A DNA stretch of 52,300 bases from JAODBQ01 sp038213195 (GTDB lineage Bacteria > Actinomycetota > Acidimicrobiia > Acidimicrobiales > Ilumatobacteraceae), in the NCBI GenBank assembly GCA_038213195.1, contig JBBQTN010000008.1:1-52300 (forward strand), given 5' to 3'. The notes beneath the pieces were generated by a model that ran no database searches, was not told the DNA's origin, and saw only the letters and a list, made by a program, of their open reading frames with translations. How positions within the stretch are numbered: the stretch's first letter is position 1; each line of letters opens with the position of its first letter. A program made the translations under genes and the position numbers. Positions 1 to 8,557 of this stretch are shown here, piece after piece.

Positions 1-44
1 GAAGCGGCCGAGGCGGAGCCCGCCGACCCCGATGAGTCCGTCAC
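1..44 (-). CDS. 5' end of a gene downstream of argR, truncated by the window edge
   Basis: A GTG codon at 44-42 overlaps the argR stop (43-41) as GTGA, the coupling used by most gene pairs here. It opens a frame reading MTDSSGSAGSASAA, which runs off the left edge without a stop. Only 14 codons are visible, so the product cannot be identified from sequence. In arginine operons the gene after argR is usually argG or argH, and a Ser/Ala/Gly-rich start of this kind would suit ArgH. That is inference from position only. Confidence 0.5.
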   Translation of the reverse strand, partial: MTDSSGSAGSASAA

Positions 45-508
45 GTGATGCCCGCCAGATCACGCAGGCGGTCGGCGAGGCGCGCCCCTCCTGTGTCCTC
101 CTCGGCAACGCACAGCAGCGTGTCGTCGCCGGCCACGGTCCCGAGCAGCCCGGTCAGCCCCGACCGGTCGAGGGCCGAGGCGACGACGTGCGCGCAACCG
201 GGCGGGGTGCGCAGGATCACCAGGTTGGCGGACCGCTTGACCTCCGCCACCCACTCCCCCATCACCCGCCGCAGCTGATCTTCGGGGGCGATCCGCGCCG
301 GTTCGTACTCGGGGATCGCGTAGACGGTCTCCCCGCCGGGGACGCGCACCTTCACTGCGCCCAGGTCTTCGAGGTCGCGCGACACCGTGCCCTGCGTGGC
401 GACGATGCCTTGGTCGGCGAGCAGCTCGACGAGCTGTGGTTGGTTGGTGACGCCGCGGGCGCCGATCAGCCGGGCGATCGTCTGCTGGCGCTGGACCTTC
501 GAGGCCAT
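41..508 (-). CDS. argR: arginine repressor ArgR
   Basis: Hexameric, arginine-responsive DNA-binding regulator of arginine synthesis. The 155-aa length is typical. Residues 1-70 form the winged helix-turn-helix domain, with the recognition segment TQGTVSRDLEDLGAVKVR at about 38-55 (Ser43-Arg44 is the family's SR pair). The C-terminal oligomerisation and arginine-binding domain carries GTVAGDDT at 123-130, whose Asp pair contacts arginine. The ATG overlaps the argF stop by one base (TGATG). As a distal gene of the argC operon it should be autoregulated through the ARG-box pair upstream of argC. The family assignment is secure; its control of carA is inferred from matching boxes. Confidence 0.97.
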   Translation of the reverse strand: MASKVQRQQTIARLIGARGVTNQPQLVELLADQGIVATQGTVSRDLEDLGAVKVRVPGGETVYAIPEYEPARIAPEDQLRRVMGEWVAEVKRSANLVILRTPPGCAHVVASALDRSGLTGLLGTVAGDDTLLCVAEEDTGGARLADRLRDLAGIT

Positions 509-1428
509 CAGCGCACTCCCACCAGGAACGCGAGCGCTCCTCGGGCGGCGTGCAGCCGGTTGTGGGCCTGGGCGATGACGTGGCTGTGCGGGCCGTCGAT
601 CACCGACGCGGCCACCTCGAAGCCCCGGTACGCGGGGAGGCAGTGGTAGAAGCCCACGCCCGGTGCCGCCGCGCTCATCAACTCGTCGTCGACGGTGAAC
701 CCCTCGAATGCCTGCTTGCGGGCGTCCTTCTCGGATTCCTGACCCATCGACGTCCAGGTGTCGGTGTGCACCGCGATCGCACCACGCACCGCGTCGACGG
801 CACGGTGCACCTGGCGGACCGAGCCGCGACCGAGCAGGTCGAGGCGCTCCAGCTCCGCCTCGCCGGCATCGAACCCGACGGGACAGGCCAGCGCGACGTC
901 GCCGCCGAGCAGGATCGTCGCCTCGGCGAGCGAGCGGGCCACGTTGTTGTAGTCGCCGACGTAGGCGACCGTGCGTCCCGCCAGGTCGCCGTGCACCTGC
1001 TGCATCGTCAGCACATCGGCGAGACCTTGCAGCGGATGGGCGTGATCGCTGAGCATGTTGACGATCGGGACGGTGCTGACCGCAGCCATCCGCTCGACGA
1101 CGTGGTGGTCGAAGACCCGCGCCGCGAGCATCCCGTGGTAGCCGGCCATCACCCGCGTGATGTCCTCCACCGGCTCGCGCACGTCGAAGCCGACCTCGTC
1201 GCCGCGGGTGTACACCGGGTGGCCGCCGAGCTGCACGACCGCGACCTCCATCGACTGGCGGGTCCGGTTCGACGGCTTCTCGAAGATCAACGCCACGCCC
1301 TGCCCGGCGAGCACCTTGGGGAGATCGGGGCGCGCGGCAAGGTCGAGCACCGTCGTCAGGTCGGCGGCGGAGAGGTCGGTGATCGTCAGCAGGTGACGGA
1401 CCGGCCGCAACGCGGCCAGATCGGTCAT
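508..1428 (-). CDS. argF: ornithine carbamoyltransferase
   Basis: Makes citrulline from ornithine and carbamoyl phosphate in the cytoplasm. 306 aa, normal for the family. The carbamoyl-phosphate motif SNRTRQS is at 53-59; HPLQGLAD (mid-protein) and HCLPAYRG near the C-terminus complete the active site. The ATG at 1428 overlaps the argD stop by 4 bp (ATGA). The open frame runs far upstream through argD, but that extension is an arginine-rich shadow translation and is not part of the protein. Its substrate comes from CarAB, whose genes lie at 24.7-29.3 kb and carry the same ARG-box promoter design. Confidence 0.97.
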   Translation of the reverse strand: MTDLAALRPVRHLLTITDLSAADLTTVLDLAARPDLPKVLAGQGVALIFEKPSNRTRQSMEVAVVQLGGHPVYTRGDEVGFDVREPVEDITRVMAGYHGMLAARVFDHHVVERMAAVSTVPIVNMLSDHAHPLQGLADVLTMQQVHGDLAGRTVAYVGDYNNVARSLAEATILLGGDVALACPVGFDAGEAELERLDLLGRGSVRQVHRAVDAVRGAIAVHTDTWTSMGQESEKDARKQAFEGFTVDDELMSAAAPGVGFYHCLPAYRGFEVAASVIDGPHSHVIAQAHNRLHAARGALAFLVGVR

Positions 1429-2666
1429 TCGAGCACTGCCGCGATCATCGTCACCGCCTCGTCGATCTCCGCGCGCGACACGGTCAGTGGCGGTGCGAGA
1501 CGTAGCGCCGTCGAGGTGACGGCGTTGGTCACCAGGCCGCGCTCCATCAGTGCGGCGTACGCGACCTTGGCGTCGCGCCCGCCGGCCAGCTCCGCGGCGA
1601 GCAGCAGGCCGCTGCCGCGCACGCTCGCCACTCCCGGGAGCGCCGCGAGGCGCTCGGTGAGGTACGCGCCCTGCGCCGCGGCGAGCGCCGGCGCGTCGAT
1701 CCGGCGCATCTCGGCGATCACCGCCCCGACGACCGCTGTCGCCAGCGCTGTGCCGCTGAAGGTGCTGCCGTGGTCCCCCGGCTGGAACACCGCGGCCACG
1801 TCGCGCTTGGCCCACATCGCCCCGACCGGGAAGCCGTTGCCCATGCCCTTGGCCATCGTCACGACATCGGGCACGACCCCGGCGTGCTCGAAGCCGAACC
1901 ACTTCCCGGTGCGCCCCATCCCCGTCTGCACCTCGTCCATGATCAGCAGCATCCCGCGCTCGTCGCACAGGGTGCGCACGTCGCGCAGGTAGCCGAGATC
2001 GGCGGGGATCACGCCGCCCTCGCCCTGCACCGGCTCGAGCAGCACCGCGCTCACGGTCTCGTCGACCGAGCCGACGAGCGCGTCGAGGTCGTTGAACGCG
2101 ACGTGGCGGAACCCGTCGGGCATCGGCCAGAACGGCTCGTGCTTGGCCGGCTGGCCGGTCGCCGCCAACGTCGCCAGGGTGCGCCCGTGGAAGCTGCCGT
2201 ACGCGCTGACCACCGCGTGGCGGCCCCGGCCGCCGAACTTGCGGGCCAGCTTCAGCGCGGCTTCGTTGGCCTCGGCACCGCTGTTGCAGAAGAACACCTG
2301 ACCGTCCTCGCCGGTCACCTCTTCGAGCAACTCGGTCAGGCGGTGCGCGGTCGCGACGGCGACGTCGTTTGCGAACAGGTTGCTGACGTGCCACAGCACG
2401 TGGCTCTGCGCGGCGAGCGCGTCGGCGACGACAGGGTGGGCGTGGCCGAGCGAGATCACGGCGAGGCCGCCGAGGAAGTCGAGGTAGCGCTTGCCCCGGT
2501 CGTCCCACAGCTCCGTGCCCGCACCGCGCACGAACGTCGTGGTCGCGGGGGCGAACACCGGGACGAACGGGCTGTGTTCGATGGTCGGGACTGGCCTCCG
2601 CTGCGCTTCTGCTGCTCTCTCCGGGCCTGCGCCGGACTGCGCTCCTGTGTTCGTCGTGTTCGTCAT
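1425..2666 (-). CDS. argD: acetylornithine aminotransferase
   Basis: PLP-dependent class III aminotransferase converting N-acetylglutamate semialdehyde to N-acetylornithine. 413 aa. Visible are the PLP-site segments FFCNSGAEANEAALK and MDEVQTGMGRTG, and the Schiff-base lysine in AKGMGNGFPVGA. It overlaps argB by ATGA (2663-2666) and argF by ATGA. The first ~30 residues, before HSPFVPVFAP, are unusual. They contain AEAQRRPVPTIE, encoded by a copy of the repeat core GATGGTCGGGACTGGC (plus strand 2580-2595), which also occurs twice at the carB-pyrD junction. The N-terminal tail therefore looks like a translated repeat rather than part of the enzyme fold. Confidence 0.96.
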   Translation of the reverse strand: MTNTTNTGAQSGAGPERAAEAQRRPVPTIEHSPFVPVFAPATTTFVRGAGTELWDDRGKRYLDFLGGLAVISLGHAHPVVADALAAQSHVLWHVSNLFANDVAVATAHRLTELLEEVTGEDGQVFFCNSGAEANEAALKLARKFGGRGRHAVVSAYGSFHGRTLATLAATGQPAKHEPFWPMPDGFRHVAFNDLDALVGSVDETVSAVLLEPVQGEGGVIPADLGYLRDVRTLCDERGMLLIMDEVQTGMGRTGKWFGFEHAGVVPDVVTMAKGMGNGFPVGAMWAKRDVAAVFQPGDHGSTFSGTALATAVVGAVIAEMRRIDAPALAAAQGAYLTERLAALPGVASVRGSGLLLAAELAGGRDAKVAYAALMERGLVTNAVTSTALRLAPPLTVSRAEIDEAVTMIAAVLE

Positions 2667-3517
2667 GTGACCATCGTTCCGATCCCCTCGTCGGTGAAGA
2701 CCTCGAGCAGCAGCACGTGGGCGATGCGACCGTCGAGGATGTGAGCGCGCCGGACCCCGTGGCGCACAGCGTGGACGCAGCTCTCCGTCTTCGGGATCAT
2801 CCCGCCGGCGATGTTGCCGTCCGTCATCAGCTTGTCCAGCTCGTCAGGCGTCGTCTGGCGGATCAGGCTGGCCGGGTCGTCGACCACTTCGCGGAGGCCT
2901 TCGATGTCGGTCAGGTAGACGAGCTTCTCGGCGCCGAGTGCCTCGGCGATCGCCCCGGCGACGGTGTCGGCGTTGATGTTGTACGCCTGCCCTTCTGCGT
3001 CGGTCCCGATCGTCGCGACGACCGGGATGAACCCGTCGTCCAGTAGGGCGTGGAGGATCGTCGGGTTGATCGCGTCGACGTCGCCGACGTAGCCGAGGAG
3101 CGGATCGCGCGGCACGGCGCGGATCAGCGCGGCATCCTCGCCGGACACCCCGACGGCGAGCGCACCGTGGACGTTGATGGCGGCGACGATCTGTGGATTG
3201 ACCTGCCCGATCAGCACCATCCTGACGATGTCGACGGTCTCGCGATCGGTGACCCGCAACCCGTCGCGGAACTCGCTGACCTTGCCGAGGCGGTCCATCA
3301 GGGCGCTGATCTGCGGCCCGCCGCCGTGGACGACGACAGGCCGCATCCCGACCTGGCGCATCAGCACGACGTCCTGCGCGAAGTGGGCGAGGGCGTCCTC
3401 CTCGGTCGAGCCGGCGAGCGCGTTGCCGCCGTACTTGACGACCACCACCTGGTCCGCGAACCGGCGGATGTAGGGCAGCGCCTCGACGAGCGTTGCCGCC
3501 CGCTCCGCCGGGGTCAC
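2663..3517 (-). CDS. argB: acetylglutamate kinase
   Basis: Phosphorylates N-acetylglutamate, the second step of acetylated arginine synthesis. 284 aa, starting at GTG 3517; the nearest upstream ATG is out of frame. VVVVKYGGNAL at 24-34 binds phosphate, and VVVHGGGPQI follows. Residues 4-22 (AERAATLVEALPYIRRF) match the extra N-terminal helix of arginine-inhibited NAGKs, and the C-terminal LLLEVFTDEGIGTM matches their arginine site, so feedback inhibition by arginine is likely (inferred from the family). A 61-bp gap separates it from argC, just where argJ normally sits; argJ is absent. Confidence 0.97.
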   Translation of the reverse strand: MTPAERAATLVEALPYIRRFADQVVVVKYGGNALAGSTEEDALAHFAQDVVLMRQVGMRPVVVHGGGPQISALMDRLGKVSEFRDGLRVTDRETVDIVRMVLIGQVNPQIVAAINVHGALAVGVSGEDAALIRAVPRDPLLGYVGDVDAINPTILHALLDDGFIPVVATIGTDAEGQAYNINADTVAGAIAEALGAEKLVYLTDIEGLREVVDDPASLIRQTTPDELDKLMTDGNIAGGMIPKTESCVHAVRHGVRRAHILDGRIAHVLLLEVFTDEGIGTMVT

Positions 3518-3578
3518 GCCGACCCCGCCCTCGACATCGTCGGCGCTGACCGCACCGCCGCCCGCCGACCCTGACGCG

Positions 3579-4595
3579 TCACGGGTAGACGCCGACCTGT
3601 GACAGACCGGTCGTCTCCGCGAGGCCGAGCGCGACGTTGGCCGCCTGCACTGCCCCGCCGGATGCGCCCTTGGTGAGGTTGTCGATCGCGCACAGCGCGA
3701 TCACGGTGCCGGTGCGCTCGTCGTAGCGCGCGGTCACGTGGGCCATGTTGCTGCCGAGCGTCGCCTTGGTCGACGGCGAGGCGGGACGCACCGACACGAA
3801 CGGCTCGTCGCGGTAGTGGCGGGCGAGCGCTGCGAGCAGCGACTCGGTGGTGACGTGGCCGGCGGGCCTGGCGTAGCAAGTGGACAGCAGCCCACGGCTG
3901 AGCGGGGCGAGGTGCGGGGTGAACAGCACGTGGGCGCCGACCTCCTGCTCGATCTCCGGGGTGTGCCGGTGATCGAGCAGCCCGTAGGCGGTGACGTCCT
4001 CGTCGGCGGTGCAGAACAGCGAGGCGTGCTTGAGTGCCCGGCCCGCGCCGCTGATGCCGGTAATGCTGTCGACCACGACGCCGACCGTCGCGATCAACCC
4101 GGCCTGCACGAGCGGGGCGAGGGCCAGCGTCGCCGCTGTGACATGGCAGCCCGGCGCGGCGATCAGCTCCGCCTCCTTGAGCTCGCTGCGGTGCAGCTCG
4201 GGCAGCCCGTAGGCGGCCTTGGCGAGCAGCTCGGGCTGGTCGTGGCCGAAGCCGTACCACTGTGGGTACAGCGCCGCGTCCTTCAGCCGGTACGCGGCGG
4301 AGAGGTCGATCACGCAACGGACGGTGCCGACGAGCTGCGGCGCCAAGGCCATGCTCGCCTCGTGCGGCAGGCCGAGGAAGACGACGTCGAGCTGCCGGGC
4401 GCGGTCGACGTCCAGCTCCTCGAACACGAGGTTCGGGTAGCGGCCGGCGAGGCTCGGGTAGAGCGCCGCGGCGAGCGTGCCGGCCTGGCTGTCGCCGGTG
4501 GCGTAGACGACCTCGAACTCGGGGTGGTGGGCACACAACCGTAGGAGCTCGGCCCCCGTGTAGCCGGACGCACCGATGATCCCAACGCGCAGCAT
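3579..4595 (-). CDS. argC: N-acetyl-gamma-glutamyl-phosphate reductase
   Basis: NADPH-dependent reduction of N-acetylglutamyl phosphate to the semialdehyde. 338 aa. The Rossmann motif GASGYTG is at 8-14 and the catalytic cysteine Cys150 lies in AAPGCHVTA; NLTKGASGGAVQ near the C-terminus is conserved. First gene of argCBDFR. The predicted transcript starts about two nt upstream of the ATG, so the mRNA is probably leaderless and no Shine-Dalgarno is needed. Transcription should be repressed by ArgR at the box pair covering the promoter. Confidence 0.97.
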   Translation of the reverse strand: MLRVGIIGASGYTGAELLRLCAHHPEFEVVYATGDSQAGTLAAALYPSLAGRYPNLVFEELDVDRARQLDVVFLGLPHEASMALAPQLVGTVRCVIDLSAAYRLKDAALYPQWYGFGHDQPELLAKAAYGLPELHRSELKEAELIAAPGCHVTAATLALAPLVQAGLIATVGVVVDSITGISGAGRALKHASLFCTADEDVTAYGLLDHRHTPEIEQEVGAHVLFTPHLAPLSRGLLSTCYARPAGHVTTESLLAALARHYRDEPFVSVRPASPSTKATLGSNMAHVTARYDERTGTVIALCAIDNLTKGASGGAVQAANVALGLAETTGLSQVGVYP

Positions 4596-4597
4596 GG

Positions 4598-4632
4598 TGC
4601 ATGACTATACGAACATCCGCATTGTCATGCAA
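4598..4632 (-). promoter_or_regulatory. argC promoter covered by two ARG-box-like operators
   Basis: On the minus strand TTGCAT (4632-4627) and TATAGT (4609-4604) are separated by exactly 17 bp, a good sigma-70-type promoter. Two sites resembling the ArgR consensus TGnATnnnnATnCA overlap it: TGCATGACTATACG on the plus strand (4598-4611) and TGCATGACAATGCG on the minus strand (4631-4618). Each matches at all fixed positions but the last. Their centres are 20 bp apart, close to the ~21 bp spacing of paired ARG boxes in other bacteria. ArgR bound here would block both promoter elements. The carA promoter has the same geometry. Confidence 0.8.
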
Positions 4633-4690
4633 CCATTGTCGCCGCAGTACAGGTTCTGGGAACCTGCCCTGTTCCCGGCAGAATGGAGCC

Positions 4691-5251
4691 GTGACGCCGT
4701 TCGATCCGTCGACGAAGGGCAAGTTGCTGGTCGCCACGCCACCGCTCGGTGACCCGAACTTCGATCGTTCCGTGGTCTACATGCTCGAGCACAGCGACGC
4801 AGGCGCGGTCGGCCTGGTGCTCAACCGCCCGGGCCCGGAGACTGCGGTCGAGGGTCTCGGCGAATGGATCGATCGGATCAGCCCGCCGTTCGTGGTGTTC
4901 GTCGGTGGCCCGGTCGAGCTCGACGCGCTGATCGCGCTGGCGTCGGCCGATCATCCCAACGAGGAGGCGTGGACCGCGCTGCAGGGCGACGTCGGCACCG
5001 TCGACCTGTCCGTCGGGCCGAGCGAGGTCGCCGCGCTCGTCAGCCGGCTGCGCATCTTCCGCGGCTACGCCGGATGGGGTGCGATGCAGTTGGAGAGCGA
5101 GATCGACGCAGGGGCCTGGATGGTCCTAGCGGCCGAGCCCGAGGACCTGTTCACCCCGAACCCCGAGCACCTCTGGCGCGACGTGCTGCGCCGCCAGGGC
5201 GGTCGGATCGCCTGGGTCGCCAACGCCCCGGACGACCTCGAGCTGAACTGA
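4691..5251 (+). CDS. YqgE/AlgH family protein (DUF179)
   Basis: 186 aa from the GTG at 4691, the family's usual length. Starting further upstream at ATG 4601 would add 30 residues unlike the family and would run through the argC operator. The family signature is clear: GKLLVATPPLGDPNFDRSVV near the N-terminus, then GAVGLVLNRP and VFVGGPVE, with the C-terminal RIFRGYAGWGAMQLESEI. AlgH-type proteins are cytosolic with no agreed biochemical role; links to alginate regulation are specific to Pseudomonas. It is divergent from argC, with no clear promoter of its own. Confidence 0.9.
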   Translation: MTPFDPSTKGKLLVATPPLGDPNFDRSVVYMLEHSDAGAVGLVLNRPGPETAVEGLGEWIDRISPPFVVFVGGPVELDALIALASADHPNEEAWTALQGDVGTVDLSVGPSEVAALVSRLRIFRGYAGWGAMQLESEIDAGAWMVLAAEPEDLFTPNPEHLWRDVLRRQGGRIAWVANAPDDLELN

Positions 5252-5288
5252 CCTGACAGCGCTGACCCGCCGACGCGAGACTGGACCG

Positions 5289-6155
5289 GTGAGCACCTCA
5301 CCCGAACCATGGGTGCGCACGGCGTGGCACCTCGTCGAACACGTCAACGCCGTCAGCTACTTCGCGCCCGAATGTCGGGCCGCCCCGACTGCGCTCGGCC
5401 TTCGCGGCTTCTGGATGGGCTACTTCGCCTGCCGGGCTGCGCCGTTCGGGGCCGCTCCCGCGGCGTTGGTCGAGGCGACGTTCTTCAACTTCGAGCCTGC
5501 GATGGTGCGCAAGGCGATCCCGGCCGCCTGGTCCCTGGCGTCGCCGGCCGACGTCCTCGTCGCCCGCCGGACATCGGCGGCCGCTGCCTTGCGGCGGCTC
5601 GTCCCCGGCGTGGATGCCGTTGCCGCGCAGATCGTCGCCCAGCTCGCGCCGTTGATCGACGACGCCATCCCGTCGGGACGCCCGCTGTTCGCCGCGAACC
5701 AGACGGTGGCGCCGGTCGACGATCCGGTCGAACAGCTGTGGCAGCACGCGACGTCGGCGCGCGAGCACCGCGGTGACGGTCACGTCGCCGCGCTCGTCGC
5801 CGCCGACCTCGACGGCTGCGAGGCGCTCACGCTGTTCGCGGCCGACGTCGGCACGCCCGACGCCGAAGCGCTGCGTGGCTCACGCGGCTGGTCGGCCGAC
5901 GAGTGGGCCGCGGCCGAGGACCGGTTGCAGGTCCGCGGCCTGCTCGACGGCGCCGGCGAGCTCACCGACGACGGCCGTCGGCTGCGCACCCAGGTCGAGC
6001 GTGCCACCGACAATGCGGCCCGCCGCCTGTTCGCAGGCCTGCACCCGTCGGCCCACGCCGATCTGCTCGCGCTGCTGTCGCCGGTGGCGCGGACGATCCG
6101 TGACAGCAACACGGTCACCTACCCCAACCCGATGGGACTGCCGCCGATCGACTAG
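5289..6155 (+). CDS. SCO6745/SalK-like helix-turn-helix family protein
   Basis: 288 aa from a GTG start, 37 bp after the AlgH-like gene and probably co-transcribed. The sequence resembles the actinobacterial SCO6745 (SalK-like) family: an N-terminal region with FAPECRAAPTALGLRGFWMGYFACRAAPFG, a second half with GWSADEWAAAEDRLQVRGLLD and LTDDGRRLRTQVE that looks like a winged helix, and a closing TYPNPMGLPPID. No signal peptide or membrane segment. Family members have no firmly established function; the helix-turn-helix suggests DNA or ligand binding. The assignment is from recognition of the sequence pattern only. Confidence 0.7.
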   Translation: MSTSPEPWVRTAWHLVEHVNAVSYFAPECRAAPTALGLRGFWMGYFACRAAPFGAAPAALVEATFFNFEPAMVRKAIPAAWSLASPADVLVARRTSAAAALRRLVPGVDAVAAQIVAQLAPLIDDAIPSGRPLFAANQTVAPVDDPVEQLWQHATSAREHRGDGHVAALVAADLDGCEALTLFAADVGTPDAEALRGSRGWSADEWAAAEDRLQVRGLLDGAGELTDDGRRLRTQVERATDNAARRLFAGLHPSAHADLLALLSPVARTIRDSNTVTYPNPMGLPPID

Positions 6156-6205
6156 CGGCCGCAGCGAGCCACGATCAGGCACGTCGAGCGCCGCAGCCAC
6201 GTCGA

Positions 6206-8557
6206 TCAGCCGCGCAGCGTCGCCCCGAGCTTGCCGACCGCGGCGACGACCTTCGTGCGCAGCCCTGTCAACTCCTCGTCGGTGAGCGTCCTGTCGACGG
6301 CCTGCAGGCGCAGCCGGTAGCCGAGCGAGCGCTCCCCCTGCGCGACACCGGGCCCGCGGTACACGTCGAACAGGGCGAGGTCGACGAGCACGTTGCCGGC
6401 TGCCTGCTTGATCGCCTTGTCGACCTTCTCCGCAGGGGTCGACTCCGCCACCGCGAAGGCGAGGTCGAGGTCACTCGATGGGTAACGGCTGATCGGCTTC
6501 GCCGCCTGCGGCTTCGGTTCGCCGGCGAGCAGGCTGGTGAGATCGAGCTCGAGCACCGCGACCCGCTCGTCCACGCCATAGGCGTCGAGCGCATCGGGAT
6601 GGACCTCGCCGACCGCGCCGACGACGTCGCGTCCGACCGTCAGCGTCGCGGAGCGCGTCGGGTGGAGTCCCGCAGGCGCACGGCCCTGGTCCACCCGCGC
6701 GCCGAAGCCCAACGCCGTGGCGATCTCCCGCCACATCGCCATCGCCGCGACTGCGCTGCGCCCGGCGAGCACGATCCCGAGCGCTTCGTACTCGTCGGGC
6801 AGGGCGCCGTCCCCCGGCGGGTAGACATGCCCGATCTCGAACAGCGCGACGCCCGGCCGGCGGTGCGATTCGTTGTAGGCCACCGCCTTGAGCAGCCCCG
6901 GCCGCAGCGAGGTGCGCAGCACGCTCTCCTCCGCGGCGAGCGGGTTGACGATGCGCACCGCTGCGTCGGGCAGCCCGGCGCGAGCGAGGTCGACCGGCGC
7001 GAGGAACGGGTTCGGCATCGCCTCGCTGCAGCCGAGCCCGAGAACCACCTCGCGCAGCCGCCGGCGTCGCGCCTGACGGACGGAGAGGCGGCCGTGCACG
7101 GTCGACTTGGGCACGGTCTTGGCGATGTTGGCGTAGCCGAGGTGGCGGGCGATCTCCTCGATCACGTCGACCTCGTCGCTGCAGTCCGGCCGCCACGACG
7201 GCAGCGAGACGGTGAGGGTGTCGTCGTGCGCGGTGCTGCGGAACCCGATCGGCGCGATCAACGCGGCCATCCGTTCCCCGGTGAGCTGCGTGCCGAGCAA
7301 CGCGTTGACGCGCTGCGGGCGCACCGACGTCTCGCGCTCGGGCGGCGGGAGCGCGGCCGAGCAGGCGTCGACCGCGCCGGCGTGCACCACGAGATCGGGG
7401 CAGGTCGGCGCGAGCAGTTCGACGAAGCGGGCGATCGACGCCGGCATCCCGTACGGATCGATGCCGCGTTCGAACCGCGCCGATGCCTCGCTGCGCAGAC
7501 CGAGTCGTGCCGCTGTGCGCTGGATGCCGGCCGGCTCGAACCACGCGACCTCGAGCACGATCGTGGACGTCGCCGGGCCGATCTCGCTGTCGCGGCCGCC
7601 CATGATCCCGCCGATCCCGATCGGGACGTCGGTGGCGTCGCAGATCAACAGGTCGTCGCTGGTGAGCGGGCGCGCCACCTCGTCGAGCGTGACCAGCTGC
7701 TCGCCGTCGGCGGCACGGCGCACCCGGAAACCGCCCCCGCCGAGCCGGTCGAGGTCGTAGGCGTGGTTGGGCTGGTTGCGCTCCAGCATCACGTAGTTGC
7801 TGGCGTCGACGACGTTGTTGATCGGCCGCATCCCCGCGGCGGCGAGGCGGCGCGCCATCCACTGCGGCGATTCGCCGATCGTGATCCCGCTGATCACCGT
7901 CGCCGTGAACCGGGCGCAGCGGTCGCCGTCGACCAACTCGACCGCTGCGGCGCGCGTTGTGCCGGTGGGGGCGACGCCGGACGGGTCGGCGTGCAGCGGT
8001 GCGCCGAGGTGGGCGGCGAGGTCGCGGGCGATGCCGAGGTGGCCCCAGCAGTCCGGACGGTTGCGGGTCAGGTCGATGTCGTAGACGACCTCCGGCTCGA
8101 TGCCCAGCGCGGCGCCGTAGGGGATGCCCAGCGTTGTGCCAGGCGGCAGGATGAGGATGCCGCTGTGATCGTCGCCGAGGCCGAGCTCGCGGGCCGAGCA
8201 GAGCATCCCGTCGCTGGAGATGCCGAGGATCGGCTTCGGCTCGATCACCCTCCCGTCGGGCATCGCCGTGCCGGGCGTCGCCAGCGGAACGACGTCGCCG
8301 GCGTGCATGTTGAAGGCCCCGCACCAGACGTGCCGCACGGCCCCGTCGCCGGCGTCGACCAACACCCGATGGACCTTGGCTGCGTCCGGATGGCGTTCGG
8401 TGCGGATCACGCGCGCGGTGATCACCCCTGGCACGGAGGACCCGATCGTGAGCACCTCCTCGACCGCCATCCCCAACGACGTCAGCGCGGCGGCGAGCGC
8501 AGGGACATCGTCGCCGACGTCGGCGAGGTCGTTCAACCACGAGTGCACGACCCGCAT
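6206..8557 (-). CDS. pheT: phenylalanyl-tRNA synthetase beta subunit
   Basis: Large subunit of the alpha2beta2 PheRS, 783 aa. The domain order is as expected: MRVVHSWLNDL start, tRNA-binding OB domain (~40-150), B3/B4 editing region, B5 domain with a helix-turn-helix-like fold (~390-460), catalytic-like core, and the C-terminal anticodon-binding ferredoxin-like domain (ending at 783 in KVVAAVGKLGATLRG, with RYPSSDLDLAF at its start). The ATG (8557) shares one base with the pheS stop (TGATG). The ORF continues upstream, but only as a pheS shadow. A 50-bp gap separates it from the convergent SCO6745-like gene, with no obvious terminator hairpin. Confidence 0.97.
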   Translation of the reverse strand: MRVVHSWLNDLADVGDDVPALAAALTSLGMAVEEVLTIGSSVPGVITARVIRTERHPDAAKVHRVLVDAGDGAVRHVWCGAFNMHAGDVVPLATPGTAMPDGRVIEPKPILGISSDGMLCSARELGLGDDHSGILILPPGTTLGIPYGAALGIEPEVVYDIDLTRNRPDCWGHLGIARDLAAHLGAPLHADPSGVAPTGTTRAAAVELVDGDRCARFTATVISGITIGESPQWMARRLAAAGMRPINNVVDASNYVMLERNQPNHAYDLDRLGGGGFRVRRAADGEQLVTLDEVARPLTSDDLLICDATDVPIGIGGIMGGRDSEIGPATSTIVLEVAWFEPAGIQRTAARLGLRSEASARFERGIDPYGMPASIARFVELLAPTCPDLVVHAGAVDACSAALPPPERETSVRPQRVNALLGTQLTGERMAALIAPIGFRSTAHDDTLTVSLPSWRPDCSDEVDVIEEIARHLGYANIAKTVPKSTVHGRLSVRQARRRRLREVVLGLGCSEAMPNPFLAPVDLARAGLPDAAVRIVNPLAAEESVLRTSLRPGLLKAVAYNESHRRPGVALFEIGHVYPPGDGALPDEYEALGIVLAGRSAVAAMAMWREIATALGFGARVDQGRAPAGLHPTRSATLTVGRDVVGAVGEVHPDALDAYGVDERVAVLELDLTSLLAGEPKPQAAKPISRYPSSDLDLAFAVAESTPAEKVDKAIKQAAGNVLVDLALFDVYRGPGVAQGERSLGYRLRLQAVDRTLTDEELTGLRTKVVAAVGKLGATLRG

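Noticed and set aside
508..2508. Apparent 666-codon minus-strand ORF ending in ArgF
   Set aside because: Only the part from 1428 is ArgF; the rest is a frame-shifted reading of argD.
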